The notes below the pieces were generated by a model that ran no database searches, had not been told where the DNA came from, and saw nothing but the letters and a program-made list of their open reading frames with translations. From Naematelia aurantialba (taxonomy: Eukaryota; Basidiomycota; Tremellomycetes; Tremellales; Naemateliaceae), in the NCBI GenBank assembly GCA_021527695.1, contig JAKFAO010000001.1, positions 1,302,001-1,366,000 on the forward strand: DNA of 64,000 bases. The letters are read 5' to 3'. Shown piece after piece: positions 34,150 through 46,903 of this stretch (the stretch's first letter is position 1; each line of letters begins with the position of its first letter). A program made the translations under genes and the position numbers.

Positions 34150-36039
34150 CGTTGTGGAAAGCGTGGCATACACTGGCTGGAGAACGGAGCAGTGTATGGG
34201 TGCAACAGTGCGCACTAGTACCGATACTGCGCGGCGACAACGACAGCGCCGAGGCGAAATCTGAACGTTGGCTCTGGGAGGCTGTCAGGCTGTGAGCTGT
34301 GAGCTGAGAGGCTGAGCGAGGCGATCAAGGGGGGCAAGCCGTGAAAATCCGCAATCCACTAGCAGTCGCCTCGCAGTATTTATATGTCTGTCGATGCAGT
34401 ACTGGAGTACTGGTGTGGAAGCGACGAACGAACGTTTCTAGAGTGCTGGACTGGATCGGGCTCGGGCGGGCAAGGTCGTGAGGTTCAACTCACTGTAAGG
34501 GAGGGGCTTCGAACAATGTCTGACGAGAGGCGTCAAGTCGTGCGTCGTGCGCGTTATGCAACTGCGCGTACTGCGCGTCAGGGGCGGTGCGAGCCGCTTC
34601 GATGAGGCTGCGAGAGGCAACAGGAGCACGAGGAGACAAGGAAGGACTAACCCAGAGGACTGGTGAGGCCAGCTACAGCGCGACTGCAGAGAACTGCAGG
34701 TAGCCGGACCGTTGAGCAGCCGAACAGTCAAACGGTCGAGCAGTCGAGTAGTCAAGCACTCGAGCAGCGCACAGTCAATCAGCCAAGCAGTCAATAGTCT
34801 AACAGTCGAGCAGTGGCAAAGAAATCGGCAGTAACAAAACTGGCAGTGGCGGGGTGGTGCCGTGGTGGTCTTGGGGACAAATGAGGAAACGAGTATTCGA
34901 CCGAGGGCACTTTGGCCGTGTGCCCATCAAAACGATCTATGAAAGGAAGGACACGGACGTCATGGTCCTCGTATCACATTGACAATGTGTCAGCGTCAGC
35001 GCCGTCCCCTCCCATCTCGCTTCTCTTGCTGATCCCGTCTCGCCTCCATTCCTCATCCCGTCTCGGCCTCCTAATCCTCCCCGTCTCGCCCTGCCATACC
35101 CATTCCTATCCTTAAACTGTTATCCAGACCTAGCCACTGCCACGCCACTGCTCGAGACCGCCGTGCGAGACCGGACAGCCTTCCCCGTGCTGCTCGGACG
35201 CCGGCTACATCCCAGTTGAGTATCCGAATCGGCCAATCTCTCGCTTCAGTCCACGCACTCGCTGCTCCGCTGTTCTATCATAGACAGTTATGACACAGAC
35301 ACAGTGGTCAAAGGATCGATAGAGTGCAAGGAGCCTCAGGATCCTTTGTTCTCCGACCCCGACGCCCCGAGACTCGAGCTCCGCTGCGAGCTGCTCGATG
35401 TGGAAGAACGGACGGCGATGAGTGTGACTCGCTGAGCCAAACCACCACGCAGGAGACCCGTGTCGGTGTAGAGACAGAAGTAGAGACAGGCAGGTTCACC
35501 GAGAAACATTTCATACACGGGCACGGTTCACGCCACTCTTAGCCATCGGTGCGTGCGTCAATGTGGTAGTGCCACAAACTTCGGCCGCGGTGGACAGAAG
35601 CCTCATCTCCGCGGTACTGTATGGTATGGTCCAGACCATGCAACATGCTTCACTGGCGCAAGCGGCGCCGCATGTACAACTGCCCTAGCGAGAGAAGACG
35701 TCTCTTCAAGCCGAGAGCCCGAAAGCCCAGAGCCCACAGGCTCAGGCGCTCACGTCCCGGCCGGAACATGTGTACGCGCCTTCCCGCCGGCTCCTCTCGC
35801 CTTCTCGCTCCTCGCCTTCTTCTCGCTCCTCGCCTTCTTCTGGTCCTTCGCCTCCTAGCCAGAGCCTGGGCCTCGGCGTGACCATTCCCTCCCCAACTCG
35901 CATCCGTTGCGTTTTTGCTTTCACCAGCCTGGCCATCTCATGTCCTCGTCGTTCACGTACGTCTCCCACCAACAATTCTCCCCCAGCCATGCATACCATG
36001 TTCGCTCCGCCCCGAACCATACCTTGCTGCCGAACGTGA
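34150..36039. other. Long intergenic region
   Basis: This is the largest stretch without a gene (1,890 bases), between the start of the His-rich gene and the 3' end of the M50B-like gene. It has a degenerate array of agtcnagcag units at 34690-34815, a pyrimidine-rich run at 35005-35110 (ctcccatctcgcttctcttg), and a ctcctcgccttcttctcg direct repeat near 35800-35850. Open frames of up to 101 codons show no motif or splicing logic. Much of it may be promoter and long UTR. Confidence 0.5.
34690..34815. repeat. Degenerate agtcnagcag tandem array
   Basis: Imperfect copies such as cagtcgagtagtcaagca, cagtcaatcagccaagcag and cagtcgagcagtgg repeat with a period near 10-20 bases. It is non-coding and lies upstream of the His-rich gene. 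Confidence 0.65.
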
Positions 36040-37846
36040 TCACGATTCGCCCAGTGACCCCTCTGCCTCCCCAATCCACCCGTTGATCGTGCTGCTCGCC
36101 GACTTGCTATCCTGCAGTAGATCCGCCGGGCCATAATGCCATGGCGCGGGTAAGAACTGCCGCGACCGGAGGGCTTGTTCGGCCTTGGTGTTGTCCCAGT
36201 ACGATAGGGCACCAAGCAAGGTCCCCACAATCAGCGCGACCTCCAGCGCAAACCACCATGCGGCGTAGACTGCGGCCTGCGTCAGCACTCCACGCTCCAT
36301 GCTAGATGTGTATCCGCGCAGAGACGCGTGCTTCACGTACATGCCGTGGACCTTGTTTGGCGACCCTGAGAGGTGTCAGCTGCGATATCTTCGGATACGC
36401 TTAGGGAGGGAGAAATGGGCTCACGCGTTTCTCAGCACTATTGTTGTACAGCCTCGCCATTTCAGTAGCGTCTGAACCACCTTCCTTGCCATGCAAAATC
36501 CCATCCACCATGACGTCCCATGTCGCGTACAAGGCGCTCATGACACCCATGCCGAGAACTATGAAACGAAAGTAGATCGAGTCGTCCCATAAACCCACGA
36601 CGATGAAGATGGCCAAAACGAAAAGCAGTATTGCGCCGATGCTATAAGAACGTCAATCAGGCACTCGGGTCACTGGGCTCCACGTACAGGTCAACCGACA
36701 CCATCTTGTCCTTTCGTGTAGGCGCGTCCGGGTCCGCAGGTTCATCAGGCTGCGAAGCCTTACCACCTCCAGCCACTTCACCGTCTTCACCATTCCCGTC
36801 CCAATCGTCCACCCGCTGTTTCCGCTTCGCCGCGCGGATCCTCTCTCTCGCCTCGTCTGTTGCGGTCTTGTGGCTGAACAGACGCGCAACGAATTCCGCG
36901 ACATGATGACGATAGTGAGCTAGCGCAGATTTGTACAAGACTGTCGCACAAAAGGCGATAGCCAAGAGAGTAATCACGAGGATACCGACTGCTGCGTACT
37001 TGGCACTGAATGATTGGTCAGAGGAAAGACCAGTCGAAATCCAACGTACGCTAAAGTGTCAACTACACGCGTCAGCAGTGATCAATAATCACTCGCGGTT
37101 CCGCTCACAGCCTGCAAAAATGAGAGCACAACCAAAGATACAGCTTCCACTAACGGGATTAGTAGGTCCCAACGCAACAGAACCAGCGGTAATACGCACA
37201 TATATCCTGCGGCCAACGTCGACTTCGGCTCAGGTTGTTTATGGGGCGGCAACGCAAACTCTGTAAGCCCACCCTCGTATGCTATACTTCATCAGATCTC
37301 GCCCGCCTGCCTCCCATAACTAAGCTCACGATCGACCATGATGAAGGTTGGCTTTCCACCGCTGTCATATTAGCCCTCGCACCCAGACGCTACACGCCAA
37401 TCCACCTACGTTAAGCGACCGACAACAGCATGCGAGATCTACGTATGTCAGCTTGATGAATATGTCATCCGGATATGCATGCCATCGTGATATACATGTT
37501 ATCGGGATATGGTGGCAACTTACTTCATGGTAGAAAACAGTAAGGATCTTGAAGGGATATAACACGGGCAACCACTTAATTTTCTTCTTCCAGTTGCCCA
37601 TGAGCTGGCCTTCTACGTTCCTCCTGATCTCTCCAGTCTCGTCCCTCTCCCATGCCCAGACGAAACGAGTGCCAATGGGTGGGAATCCATTCCTAGCAGG
37701 GCATAAGCTGAAGCTTGGAGATGTCTGGAGCTAGCGTACCACAAGGCCAAAGTGACGACTGCTGAGCCCACAAACGCTTTGATCGACTCGATTTGGGCAT
37801 CGGTGAGACGACCCTTGGCCCATTCCACCGATGCGCGCGGCTCCAT
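36040..37846 (-). CDS. Peptidase M50B-like multi-pass membrane protein
   Basis: About nine short exons give some 400 residues. The start (MEPRASVEWAKGRLTDAQIE) is followed by a hydrophobic stretch VGSAVVTLALW, then PPIGTRFVWAWERDETGEIR, WLPVLYPFKILTVFYHE and, across an intron, ISHAVVGRLTGGKPTFIMVD. The junction creates HEISH, the HExxH zinc signature of M50B-like proteins. Next come STLAAGYIGSCIFGCALIFA, KYAAVGILVITLLAIAFCAT, a charged cytosolic insert (ARERIRAAKRKQRVDDWDGN to PTRKDKM), and AIFIVVGLWDDSIYFRFIVL with LYATWDVMVDGILHGKEGGS. The LxAGYxGS block after the zinc motif is the second signature of the family. Fungal members are uncharacterised intramembrane protease relatives. The junction before VHGMYVKHASLRG needs an AACAAG acceptor and is the least sure part. 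Confidence 0.75.
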
Positions 37847-38127
37847 TACGATGGCTGAGCAAGCTGAGTGACAACCTCGTCACCCTGGAATACCCAAGAT
37901 TCTTGACTGAAGCAGCACTCCCTAGATGGGAAGGATGCCGCCGAGAGATACAAGCACCATTGGAGGCAAAGGCTGAAACGAGTGCGTCGGTTATAGGATA
38001 TAAAGGATCCTAGCTCCTTTCGAACGGTTTACCGTTACAGGTGCAAGAATGGAGCGAAAATGGCTCATCGCGATGGGATCGCCAGGGCAGCCGAGGATAG
38101 AGCACCAAAGACCTGCGCTGTAAGTTA

Positions 38128-41100
38128 CTAGGCAATTTGTAACCGTAGTTGACGCACTTCGTCCAGTATGCACAGTATAAGCTGCTGATTCAGGCGGCGG
38201 TCTTGTAAAGCTCCAAACACACGTCGAGCAGCTCGCCGGGCGTTACCTCGGCCTATCATGTTGGCTGCGACATCTTTTGTGTATCAGCATCCTTGAAACT
38301 CCTGTTCGCGACAACGATACTCACCCGGAATGAGCAGGCCAAGCCTTTTGCCTGCGTTCACTCGCGTTTCAGATTTCTCGTCATCGGTCCGAGGGATGGA
38401 CGGCGGTCGCCGTTCACCGTCGGGCCACAAGGTGTCCTGAAAAGAACCGAGATAACGTTCGAGGGACTCTGCAGACATTGTCGTGCGAACTGTATCACGC
38501 ACTTTACTAAGCTCCTGTCAGATGGCACTGGTAAATCATCAAAGAATCATCATACCGTTCAACTGTGCTACCAAGGAACTGCTGTAGAATGACCACAATC
38601 GCTTGTCGGCGCAACCAGTTGTTCTCTTTCAGGTCGAATACTTCTATGAAGAGATCGCAAATGGGTGCAGCGAATGATCCGGTGCCCGTTTCACCGCCTA
38701 TTGGTTGCAGTGTGCTGGCGAAGGCTGTAGCAGACACATTCGATTGGGCCCCTACAGTCTGGTTGCTGTGTCGAAGCCAAGCAGAGCCCTTCAACGCCTG
38801 GGGCAGCATTGCGTTACCCAAGCCCGCAAGTTCCTCAGACTTGAGGCCGACCATGCCTCCTACACCCTCAGCGACATCGGCCAACTGCCGACTCAGGGTT
38901 GAGCTTATGAGGTCCAGCATGCTAGGTCCTAGGAGCGCGTCGTCTAAGGATGTCGCCATGGTTTTGTAGAGCGATTTGACAATGTTTTGTGGGGCGACGT
39001 CAGCGATAGGCTGAGATCCTAACGCCGGCCTGATGATAGCACCCGTGACCGGCATTGGCGTACGGGTCAGGAAGGATCGCAAGATCTGCGAGTCGCAAAG
39101 GAGAGCCGAACTGATAAGGCTCTACGAGGCTAGTTAGTATCGCAATACAGTCAGGGCAACAACGTACTTGTAGGTATCGCTCCAGACCGATCCGGCGTGT
39201 TTCGATGAAGCTCGCGGAGAGATTGGTCACGAGCTTCTTGGCGGGGAAATCCGCAAGTCTCCACTTGAGGTCTTCCAGCAAGATTCGATCGCCTTTGCTT
39301 ACAGCCCACTCCCGCAAGGACTTGTCCAATTCCCAAAACTCATTGTATCGCCTCACGACCACCCAGCCAATCAACGGCTGCCCGTCGTTCACGGTCTTTT
39401 TGATGTCGATGATGTATCGGACAACTTGCTTGCCATCCTGATCGTCGGCAGTAGTGACTACATTCGGGATGTGCACCTCAGTCCGGCCAGGGACTAGTCG
39501 ATTCTCCTCTTCCTGCTGTTCGAACTGTGCCTTCTGGAAAATAGCTGTTCGTTGTTCCCTCCGCACCGAGGCCTGCGATTTTCGAAGGATATGTAGCTCC
39601 TTCTCGTTTCCCGTGAGTTCAGCTTGCCGGATCAGTGTCTCGAGGAGGGCGTCCTGCTTGACGAGCTCGTAGATTTTGTCCTGCAAACGGGCAATCTCGA
39701 CAGAAAGCTGCAAATCGCCTGGAGCAGCCAGCTGGACACCGGCAGCTAATCCAGTATCGGTCTCCTCAACTGAACCCTCTGTACTTTCCGCAGGAAACTC
39801 GTCATCAAATAGTGCTTGCGTTCTACCAGAAGTTTCGGAGAGTTTCGGCATGCTGATACGCCGGGACAGTCGTGTTCCAGTGGGAAAACTGTCAACTCGG
39901 CGAGACGGTACACGAGAGTGAGGGGCTGAGATCGATTTGCCTGATGGAATTGCTTTCAAATCTTCGACGCTTCGCGAAAGCAGTCTGACCGGGCCATGTT
40001 CGTCCTCCTCTTCTCGGACCGCAATCATCGAGACCGAGGGAGAGGTAGGCAACTCGATGTCAGGCGAGCCTCTAGTGCGGCTCCCCAAACGACTAGCGGC
40101 ACCCTCATCCGATGCGATGATATCGTTGAGTGCTGCCTGAATGGCTTCCATCCTCTGTACTTGAACGAAGTCTTCATCATCGTCTGCTTCGACCGCAGGC
40201 TCCTCGTCAACATCCTCAAAGAGCTTCCCGCGATCGTCCGGCTCGGTCGACGAATCGCCGGATATCAAGAACTCAAGGTCGCTTGAGCGCTTGATATTGG
40301 GTGAAAGTGTATCAGGCAAACTGGAAACGGAGCTGGCCATCGGGTCCGCTTGACTATCACTGGCCTTGCGGCATTCTGCGAGCATGGGAGGAAAGAAATC
40401 TGATATTGCACGATCGAATGTAGGTGGAGCGGTAGATAGTGCTGCAGACGGCATAGCTGCACCCGGTGTGAAGCTACCGTTCACGAGATGCGGCACTGAG
40501 CGTATAGATGGGGACCAGAGGTCTGGCGTAGGTCTAGTTTGCGGAGGAGAGGTCGTACGACGGATATTCAAAGGCGGTAAACCATTCGAGGTAGCTGAAT
40601 TCTTTGGGCCAATCGCATGACTGTTGGTATCCGCAGGCAATTCCGCGGAAACTGATCTGCTCCGCGTCACGTCGGTAACGACCTTGATGTACAGCTGTGT
40701 CCTCTGAAAATCAGGCCAGTCGTCTTCCTGCATCTGGTCGTATACTTCTTTCTGCCCAGCGAAGACTGCATGCTTGATCTGTCGAACGGTTGACGGTGTT
40801 GAATTCTCGGTCGAACTTTGAGCGAAATCGCGGATCGTTGCGAGGTGTTTCTGAGATATCTCGATGACGCTGTTCGACGTTGCAAAGTACGTATCATGCA
40901 AGAACATTACGTCGTCCCGAAGATTTGCCGGAAAAATCAAGGGGGAGCTGCTATCAGCGCTTTCCAGTGTGCTATCTAGCGCTGTATCCGGGCCAGCTGC
41001 TTCTAGAGGATCCTTTATACCCTCCACAGTGAGCCAAAACTGCACAAGCTGGGAGCGACCCCGCCTGTCCATGAATTCCAGCCAATAAGCCAGGGAGGAG

Positions 41101-42762
41101 GGATCAGTGAGGACCGTGTACAGGCGGATGTTGGATGCTTCCCGGGAGTCCCCGAGCTTGACGGATGACTCCACAGGCGGCTTCGTGGGCCCTTTCTGCA
41201 GCCGAAACGTCAGCTTTGTCTCGCTTCTGGAGACGTCCTCACGGCCTGTGATGGTCCGGACAGGACCACAATCCTCTTATCAATCTCCATCCTCGCTTTC
41301 TCCAAACGAATAACATGTTTGTGAGCCCGCTTGAGTCGCAACTCCGCTTCCTGACCGCGTGCAGTGGAGGACTTTTCGTTCTCCAAGGTTAGTCTTGCAG
41401 CTCTCTGTTCCCTGTCCACATCAACTCGAAGACGTCGCGCCTCGCCCAAGGTTCTCAGTTTGAGAATAGACTTGATAAATGCATCGAATTGCCGGGTTGA
41501 GGAGGCCGCTGAGATAGAGGAAGCCGGCGGCATAGAGCGCGCGGACGAAGCAGTCTTTGCCTGACGAGGCGTCTCTTGCGATTGCGTCGGGGCGGGTAGG
41601 GCGGACAGAGCTGACAAGAATCTGTTGACTTGTTTCCTACCATTACTTCAGCACTTGAATTACAAAAGAACAGAGACCGGACTGACTGTTCATGAAGATA
41701 CCTTCCCCCTCTCTCATCTATTTGTATGTTCCAGAAATCGTTATCGCAGAGCATATCGAAGACGGGTAGCAATGCGGTTCCCAACACGATCTCTCGAAGC
41801 ATGGTCATGACGATGTCGGAGCGATCTTGCAACGGTACGGTGTGTTTCAGTAAGTTTTCCAGGAGCTCTCTGAGATGACTTTCGATCATTGGTGACGAAG
41901 GACCTAGCGGGAGGTGGGACTGCTGAGCGAGCGCCGCATGAGCTCGTCGAGGTAGTGGTAGAGGAAGAGCCGGGCTCGGGGCGTTGGTAGACGAAGTTAG
42001 GTGCTCGACAGTCCGAAAGTGATGTAGATGTTCGGTGATCAACGGTACGATCTTGTTGACCATCACCGCGGACCAATCGACAGCGGCGCTCCGATCTGCA
42101 AGGTCGATGAGGATCTGCCTCAAGAGGACCTCGACAGCGTCCGGAAAGGCTGATGAAGGGGATATCCGCTCGTACCAGGGCAAAATGAAGCTCTTCCTGA
42201 CGAGATCCAGAACCTTGTTGAGACGGGCATTGAGCGAGTCCTTCCCAAGAGCGTAGAGCGAGGGGAATCTTGTCGACGTAGGCTGGTGCTCCAACTCGTG
42301 GCGCGCGAGAATTGTTGACCATCCCGAAGAAGTGCTCAAGGCGAGTGACCTGATCTGGCCCGCCTTGCGATGCTTTCCGCGTCCTCGCCCAGCTTCTACG
42401 TCTTCTTGGACCCCTGTGTAGACCAACAGTGCCGTGAAGAGTACAGCCGCAGCGGAGATCCAGAGGGGGATCGAAATGATCGTCTCGAGAAGCCGAAGAC
42501 CTGGAAATGAAACGGCTACAGCGACGACACCTACGGTGGTGCTCACGAGCACTGAGGTCAAAGTGCGCATGCTGAGAGCCACTCGTGCTGCGAGTGCAGC
42601 GTTGTCGACGCCAACACTTTGAAATCTGTGAACCAATCTATGACATGTTGTCCAAGAGAGACGAAGGGAGAAAGAGGTAAATGAAAGGTGAAGAAAGGAG
42701 GAAAGGGAACCAAATATCGCCGTCGTGAACGCAACTTCACCATTTCTTGACTCTATCCTCAT
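38128..42762 (-). CDS. MDM1: Sorting nexin of the Mdm1/SNX13/SNX25 type (TM-PXA-RGS-PX-Nexin_C)
   Basis: The gene encodes well over 1,200 residues. Near the N-terminus are hydrophobic segments (LVSTTVGVVAVAVSFPGL, WISAAAVLFTALLVYTGV). The PXA domain follows: LDLVRKSFILPWYERISPS, LLRQILIDLADRSAAVDW, VNKIVPLITEHLHHFRTVE and REIVLGTALLPVFDMLCDND. A RGS-like domain reads LAYWLEFMDRRGRSQLVQFW, LRDDVMFLHDTYFATSNSV and WPDFQRTQLYIKVVTDV. A coiled region leads to the PX domain: RYIIDIKKTVNDGQPLIGWV, VVRRYNEFWELDKSLREWA and LPAKKLV-like FPAKKLVTNLSASFIETRR. The Nexin_C region has APICDLFIEVFDLKENNWLR with RRQAIVVILQQFLG. Known Mdm1 proteins tether ER to vacuole/lysosome or lipid droplets. The start could instead be the internal ATG at 42570, and the last exon's end at 38128 is tentative. 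Confidence 0.88.
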
Positions 42763-42825
42763 CTGCTCGTCTGCGTCTGTGGACGTGGTGCATACTACGT
42801 GAATGACGCGGTCGGGTAAACGCTC
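42763..42825. promoter_or_regulatory. Very short divergent start-to-start gap, sorting nexin / Swc3-like
   Basis: Only 63 bp separate the two proposed start codons. Either 5' UTRs overlap the opposite genes, or the nexin really starts at 42570, which would widen the gap to about 255 bp. No TATA box is visible. Confidence 0.4.
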
Positions 42826-45800
42826 ATGACTTCACGTGCAAGCTTGCGAGCCTTGCCGCCCGTCAACGCCCGGGCCGTGCTGCCAAGTCTGGATCACCCT
42901 CAATATGTCGACGAGGATGGGTACGAGCTGGAGGAAGACGCTTGGCTCGCCAGTCAGCAGACTCAGGACGCAGAGGATCCGGCAGGTGATGCCGACGACG
43001 TAGAGGATGAAGATACTGCTATGCACGATGCGGAGGCTGTCATCGAGGACACCAGGCATCAGGACCAGGAACCGGTACTGGACGCCGCGGCCAGGTGAGT
43101 ATCATGACATGAGCTGGTAGTTTCCTACTGATAATAAATAGCCTTGTACTTCCCCTCTCTCTCACTCAGACTCGAAGTCACCACCTTGACCAACTTCTCC
43201 CGCTCATCTTCTCCCATCCGCCGATACCTTCCTACAATCGGCCGCGAATCCGACACGTGACAAAACCAGGTCTTACCTTCCCAACACCCCCACCGCCGGC
43301 CCTCCCGCTGCCTACCAAGGAATACCATGGTCCCCTGCAGCCTAAAGAGACCAACAGTCCCGGACCGCATCAAGACGGATCGCCGAATCCGCAAGACAAG
43401 GCGTCGTTGACTGCCCACGCCGCGAAGGCTGCAAAGGCGGCTGCTCGCGCTGCCAAGAAGGACGCGGATACGCCAGCACACGAGATCGACTGTATCGCTC
43501 GCGTCACACTGACAGTCGGACCAATCTCATTCCCGGATACGGAACTCTGGGTGGGTCGCTTCGTCGAGCCAAAAACAACGCTGCCGAAGCGAATCAAACC
43601 AACTGCGACCGGCGAGAGGCGGGAGAAACGGCCTTCCCTCGGCGACTCTTCCACTGCAAAACGAGCCAGACCTCCCGCAACCTCCAGTATCCAGAGCTCA
43701 CCTATGCCTCCCGCTCCGGGCTCGGTGCCTCGTCAAGCGACAGCAGCTCCCGTCCGCCCTCCTAGCAGTGCACCTCCCGCACGAACTAACATTGTGAGTG
43801 TCTACTACTACATATCAAACAGAATCAAACAAGCCGACCTATGTACAGTCTCCTGACCTCATTCAACGAGTAAATCAAGCAGCAACACAACATCCCTGGC
43901 TGTCCGTCATCATCCACAAAGCTGCTCGTGGTCAAGCCAATAAGGAGGAACTGGCCAAACTAGGACGGGTCGTGGGGAGGCTGACGAAAGGGGAAGGGGT
44001 CGGCGAGGGGCCGGATGAGGGTTTAACAACCCCAATCGCTGGACCATCTACGACGTTCGCCCCTGCTGGACTGCGAGCATCAGGTGGGAAAGCAAGTGGT
44101 GGTGGGCCGTCTTCAGCGGAACCGGACAGCGATTCCGATGACGACGTGGACATGACCGGCCGTCCTCAAGTCGGTGGCGGTCCTATTCCCCTTACTCAGG
44201 AAACGCCAGTCAACGCGGACGCTGCCACTGCAGCCCCTCTCCCGTCTGGGGCGCAGACCGTACCTCATGTACCGTCATCCTCTCTGCCCAACCAGCAACA
44301 ATCTAGTGTACCAGCAAAAGCAGACACGGATGACGCTGTACCGCTCGGCAAGTCAGGGATCGGTCCTCCCAGTGCCCTTGTCCCAAGCAAAAATGCCACC
44401 AATGCCAGTCAACCTCGACCACCTCCGACTGCAGCACCCCTTCCCCCGCGCCCTACTTATCCGCTGCCACCGCCATTCCTGCTCGTCGCCTTCAAAGAGA
44501 ACCCAACCGAGAAATTCATGCTGCCCCTGGGCTCCTTGTCATATATCTCGCGCGTCGGCGGTGATTTTGTCACCGCCCCCAAGCCTGCACCTCCGCCGCC
44601 GCCGCCATCGCCAGCTCCCGTGACTCCGGTACCCGCTCCTGTCCCAGCAGCAGATACAGGGCAATCTATGGTGCGTCCGGTCTCTGCAGGAACACCACAG
44701 CCGAAACGCACGCGCGCTTCGATGAATCGTGCAGCAAAGTCCGATCAGCCGTCGGCTACTGTAGCTCCCAAGACACCTCCTCCGCCCACTCCTGAACCTG
44801 AACCTGTCCCAGAAACAGATGCTTTGCCTAAGCCGGGGCGCAAACTACCGACGTTGCCTGGAATGCCACCTGCCCCGGGCACAGTATTGTTGTCAACGTT
44901 CATACCTTCGACCAGTTGGAACAAGCCTGACTGGACTGTCTTGGAGAAAAGTTTGCCCTTCAATAACCCGGAGTTGCACGACAAGCCGCCACCCATTCCC
45001 GTGCCCATCAAAGCTGAAGCCACGGACCAGCACGGCTCTGAAAATTCGGGATCGACGGTGTTACCTGTTACCCCAAAGGACAAGGGAGACAGCACTGCAC
45101 CCGCAACGGCCGCTCAGCCACGATCGCCTGCTACCTCGCGATCTATTAGGCAGGCCAAACTCGTATCCACCAAACCAGTTGCTAAGGCGAAGTCCTCGGC
45201 TCCGTCTAAACCGAGGCTGCTCAATCTTGGATCACACGACTTTTTGCCCAGCAGTGGTCCGCTGCAGCCTATCACGATACGCCTCAGCGAGGTTGAAGAT
45301 CGAGTATGGTGGCGGATGAAGAGCGTTATGAATGCCGTGGACTTTTGGGACCAACGGCACTTGGCAGACGTCGAGCCAGACTTGCTCAGCGAAACGGAGG
45401 TCGTCAAGCCAGTGGTGCAATCTCCATCGGCACCTGTCCCTCCCGTCCTGCGCTTCGATCCAACCAAGTACCCTCGGCTACGCATCACACTGGGGGAACG
45501 AAAACGCCTTCGATTCGAGACGCTGCTCTCGCGAGTCCCACCTCGACGCTTCCTCCGCACGCGCTTGTCTCGTATTCCTAAAGAAATCGCCGAAGCCGCC
45601 ACAGACCGCTGGGCACCACGACCTTACCCCATCTCGACCAAACCTCTGTACGCGCGTTCCCCGCCACCCGAGGACGAAGAGCTGCCCGTGCGAATGCCGA
45701 GCCCTGAAAAGTCCAAAAAGCGAAGACGAGACGAGGTAGAAGAGGAAGTGATGTTTGAGATGCCGGTGAGCCTGGACCAGCTGGACGAACGCGTAGAGGA

Positions 45801-46647
45801 GGGCGCGATGCGAGGTATGCCTGGTCGGAAACGCGGCGGCGCGCCAAAGAAGGTGAACAGGCGCGGCGAGGTTGGCAGGACCTGCGAAGGCTGCGCGAGG
45901 AACGACATCAAGGTGTGGCGAAGGGGACCAAGCGGGCGCGGAACGTGTGAGTCTTTCTCTGTCCGAGCCGTACCAGTCTCTGGCACTGGGACCTTGCGTG
46001 GTCGTATGCTGACACGCGGTTTAGTATGCCAGGTCTGTGGAGACAAGTACACGTCTGGGACGCTAGGGGAGCTGAAGGCGCCTGGAGCTGCGAAGAAGAA
46101 GTCTGAAGCGGACGGAGAAGGGGAAGGGGACGCGGAGGCAGAAGGAGACAAAAGTGTCAAGATAGAAAATACAAACGAGGCAGGCGACGCTGCGGCTGGG
46201 CCGGTCTCTGGATCACCTCGACAGGCCGGACCAGAGAAGGATGCTTTGGCGGCAGCCGTACCCGCAGGCACCTCGGAGTCGGCACCGGTGCAGGATCCAG
46301 CCGTCAACTCTAGTGCAGATGGACCTGCCGCTTCCGTGTCCAAGGAAGCTATCAGGGACGAGGTGGCTCAAACACTGGCGCCGGCGACGACGTTGGCGTC
46401 ATCGGGTCAGGAGACTCCGGAAGAGGGATCGGCATCAGCGTCGAAATCGACGGTACCTCCTGGCGGCGGAACTGCCGACCGTCCGGCCGCGGGACCGAGT
46501 GCAGTCGACAAGAGCGACATTGAAACCGATGGCGCATCAGCGGTACCTAAAGGAGCGCCGGGGAACGAGGCCGGCGCCGAGCCTGTTGACATCTCGGCAT
46601 TGGCGCAGGACGACCCCGGCGTCGGAGACGATGATGACCCAGAGTGA
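42826..46647 (+). CDS. Swc3-like nuclear protein with C-terminal GATA-like zinc finger
   Basis: Four exons encode over 1,100 residues. The first exon (MTSRASLRALPPVNARAVLP) is acidic. Exon 2 begins after an AATAAATAG acceptor and reads RSHHLDQLLPLIFSHPPIP, then an Ala/Lys-rich stretch. Exon 3 holds YVQSPDLIQRVNQAATQHPW with LSVIIHKAARGQANKEELAK, which resembles a Swc3/SWR1-complex signature, then LLVAFKENPTEKFMLPLGSL, LLSTFIPSTSWNKPDWTVLE and ISTK-type Pro-rich linkers. Near the C-terminus is CEGCARNDIKVWRRGPSGRG, interrupted by a 73-nt intron and completed by TLCQVCGDKYTSG: a C-x2-C/C-x2-C GATA-like finger. The tail is acidic and disordered. A chromatin-remodelling role is likely, but whether this is Swc3 itself or a basidiomycete-specific SWI/SNF or SWR1 partner cannot be decided here. 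Confidence 0.7.
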
Positions 46648-46903
46648 GATGGTATAGTGATCATGGCCAAGCAGCATCAATGCAAATCAGGATAACGGCA
46701 TACCTTGCAAGTGGTGCCTGTATGCTACTCCATTCATTGACCTTGAACCATTAACCATTCATCCCTGACCATTGATCATTCAGCCCTTAACCATACATCA
46801 CCCAGCGAGTGTCTGAAGATGCTACACATTCAACCCACATCCTTCCCTCACTCATACCCCATCCGCCAGAATGATCCTATTGATCCTCTCGCTATCCAAT
46901 AGC

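Noticed and set aside
35553..36230. Open frames around the 3' end of the M50B-like gene on both strands
   Set aside because: Low-complexity Ser/Pro/Arg frames overlapping a real exon; no resemblance to known proteins.
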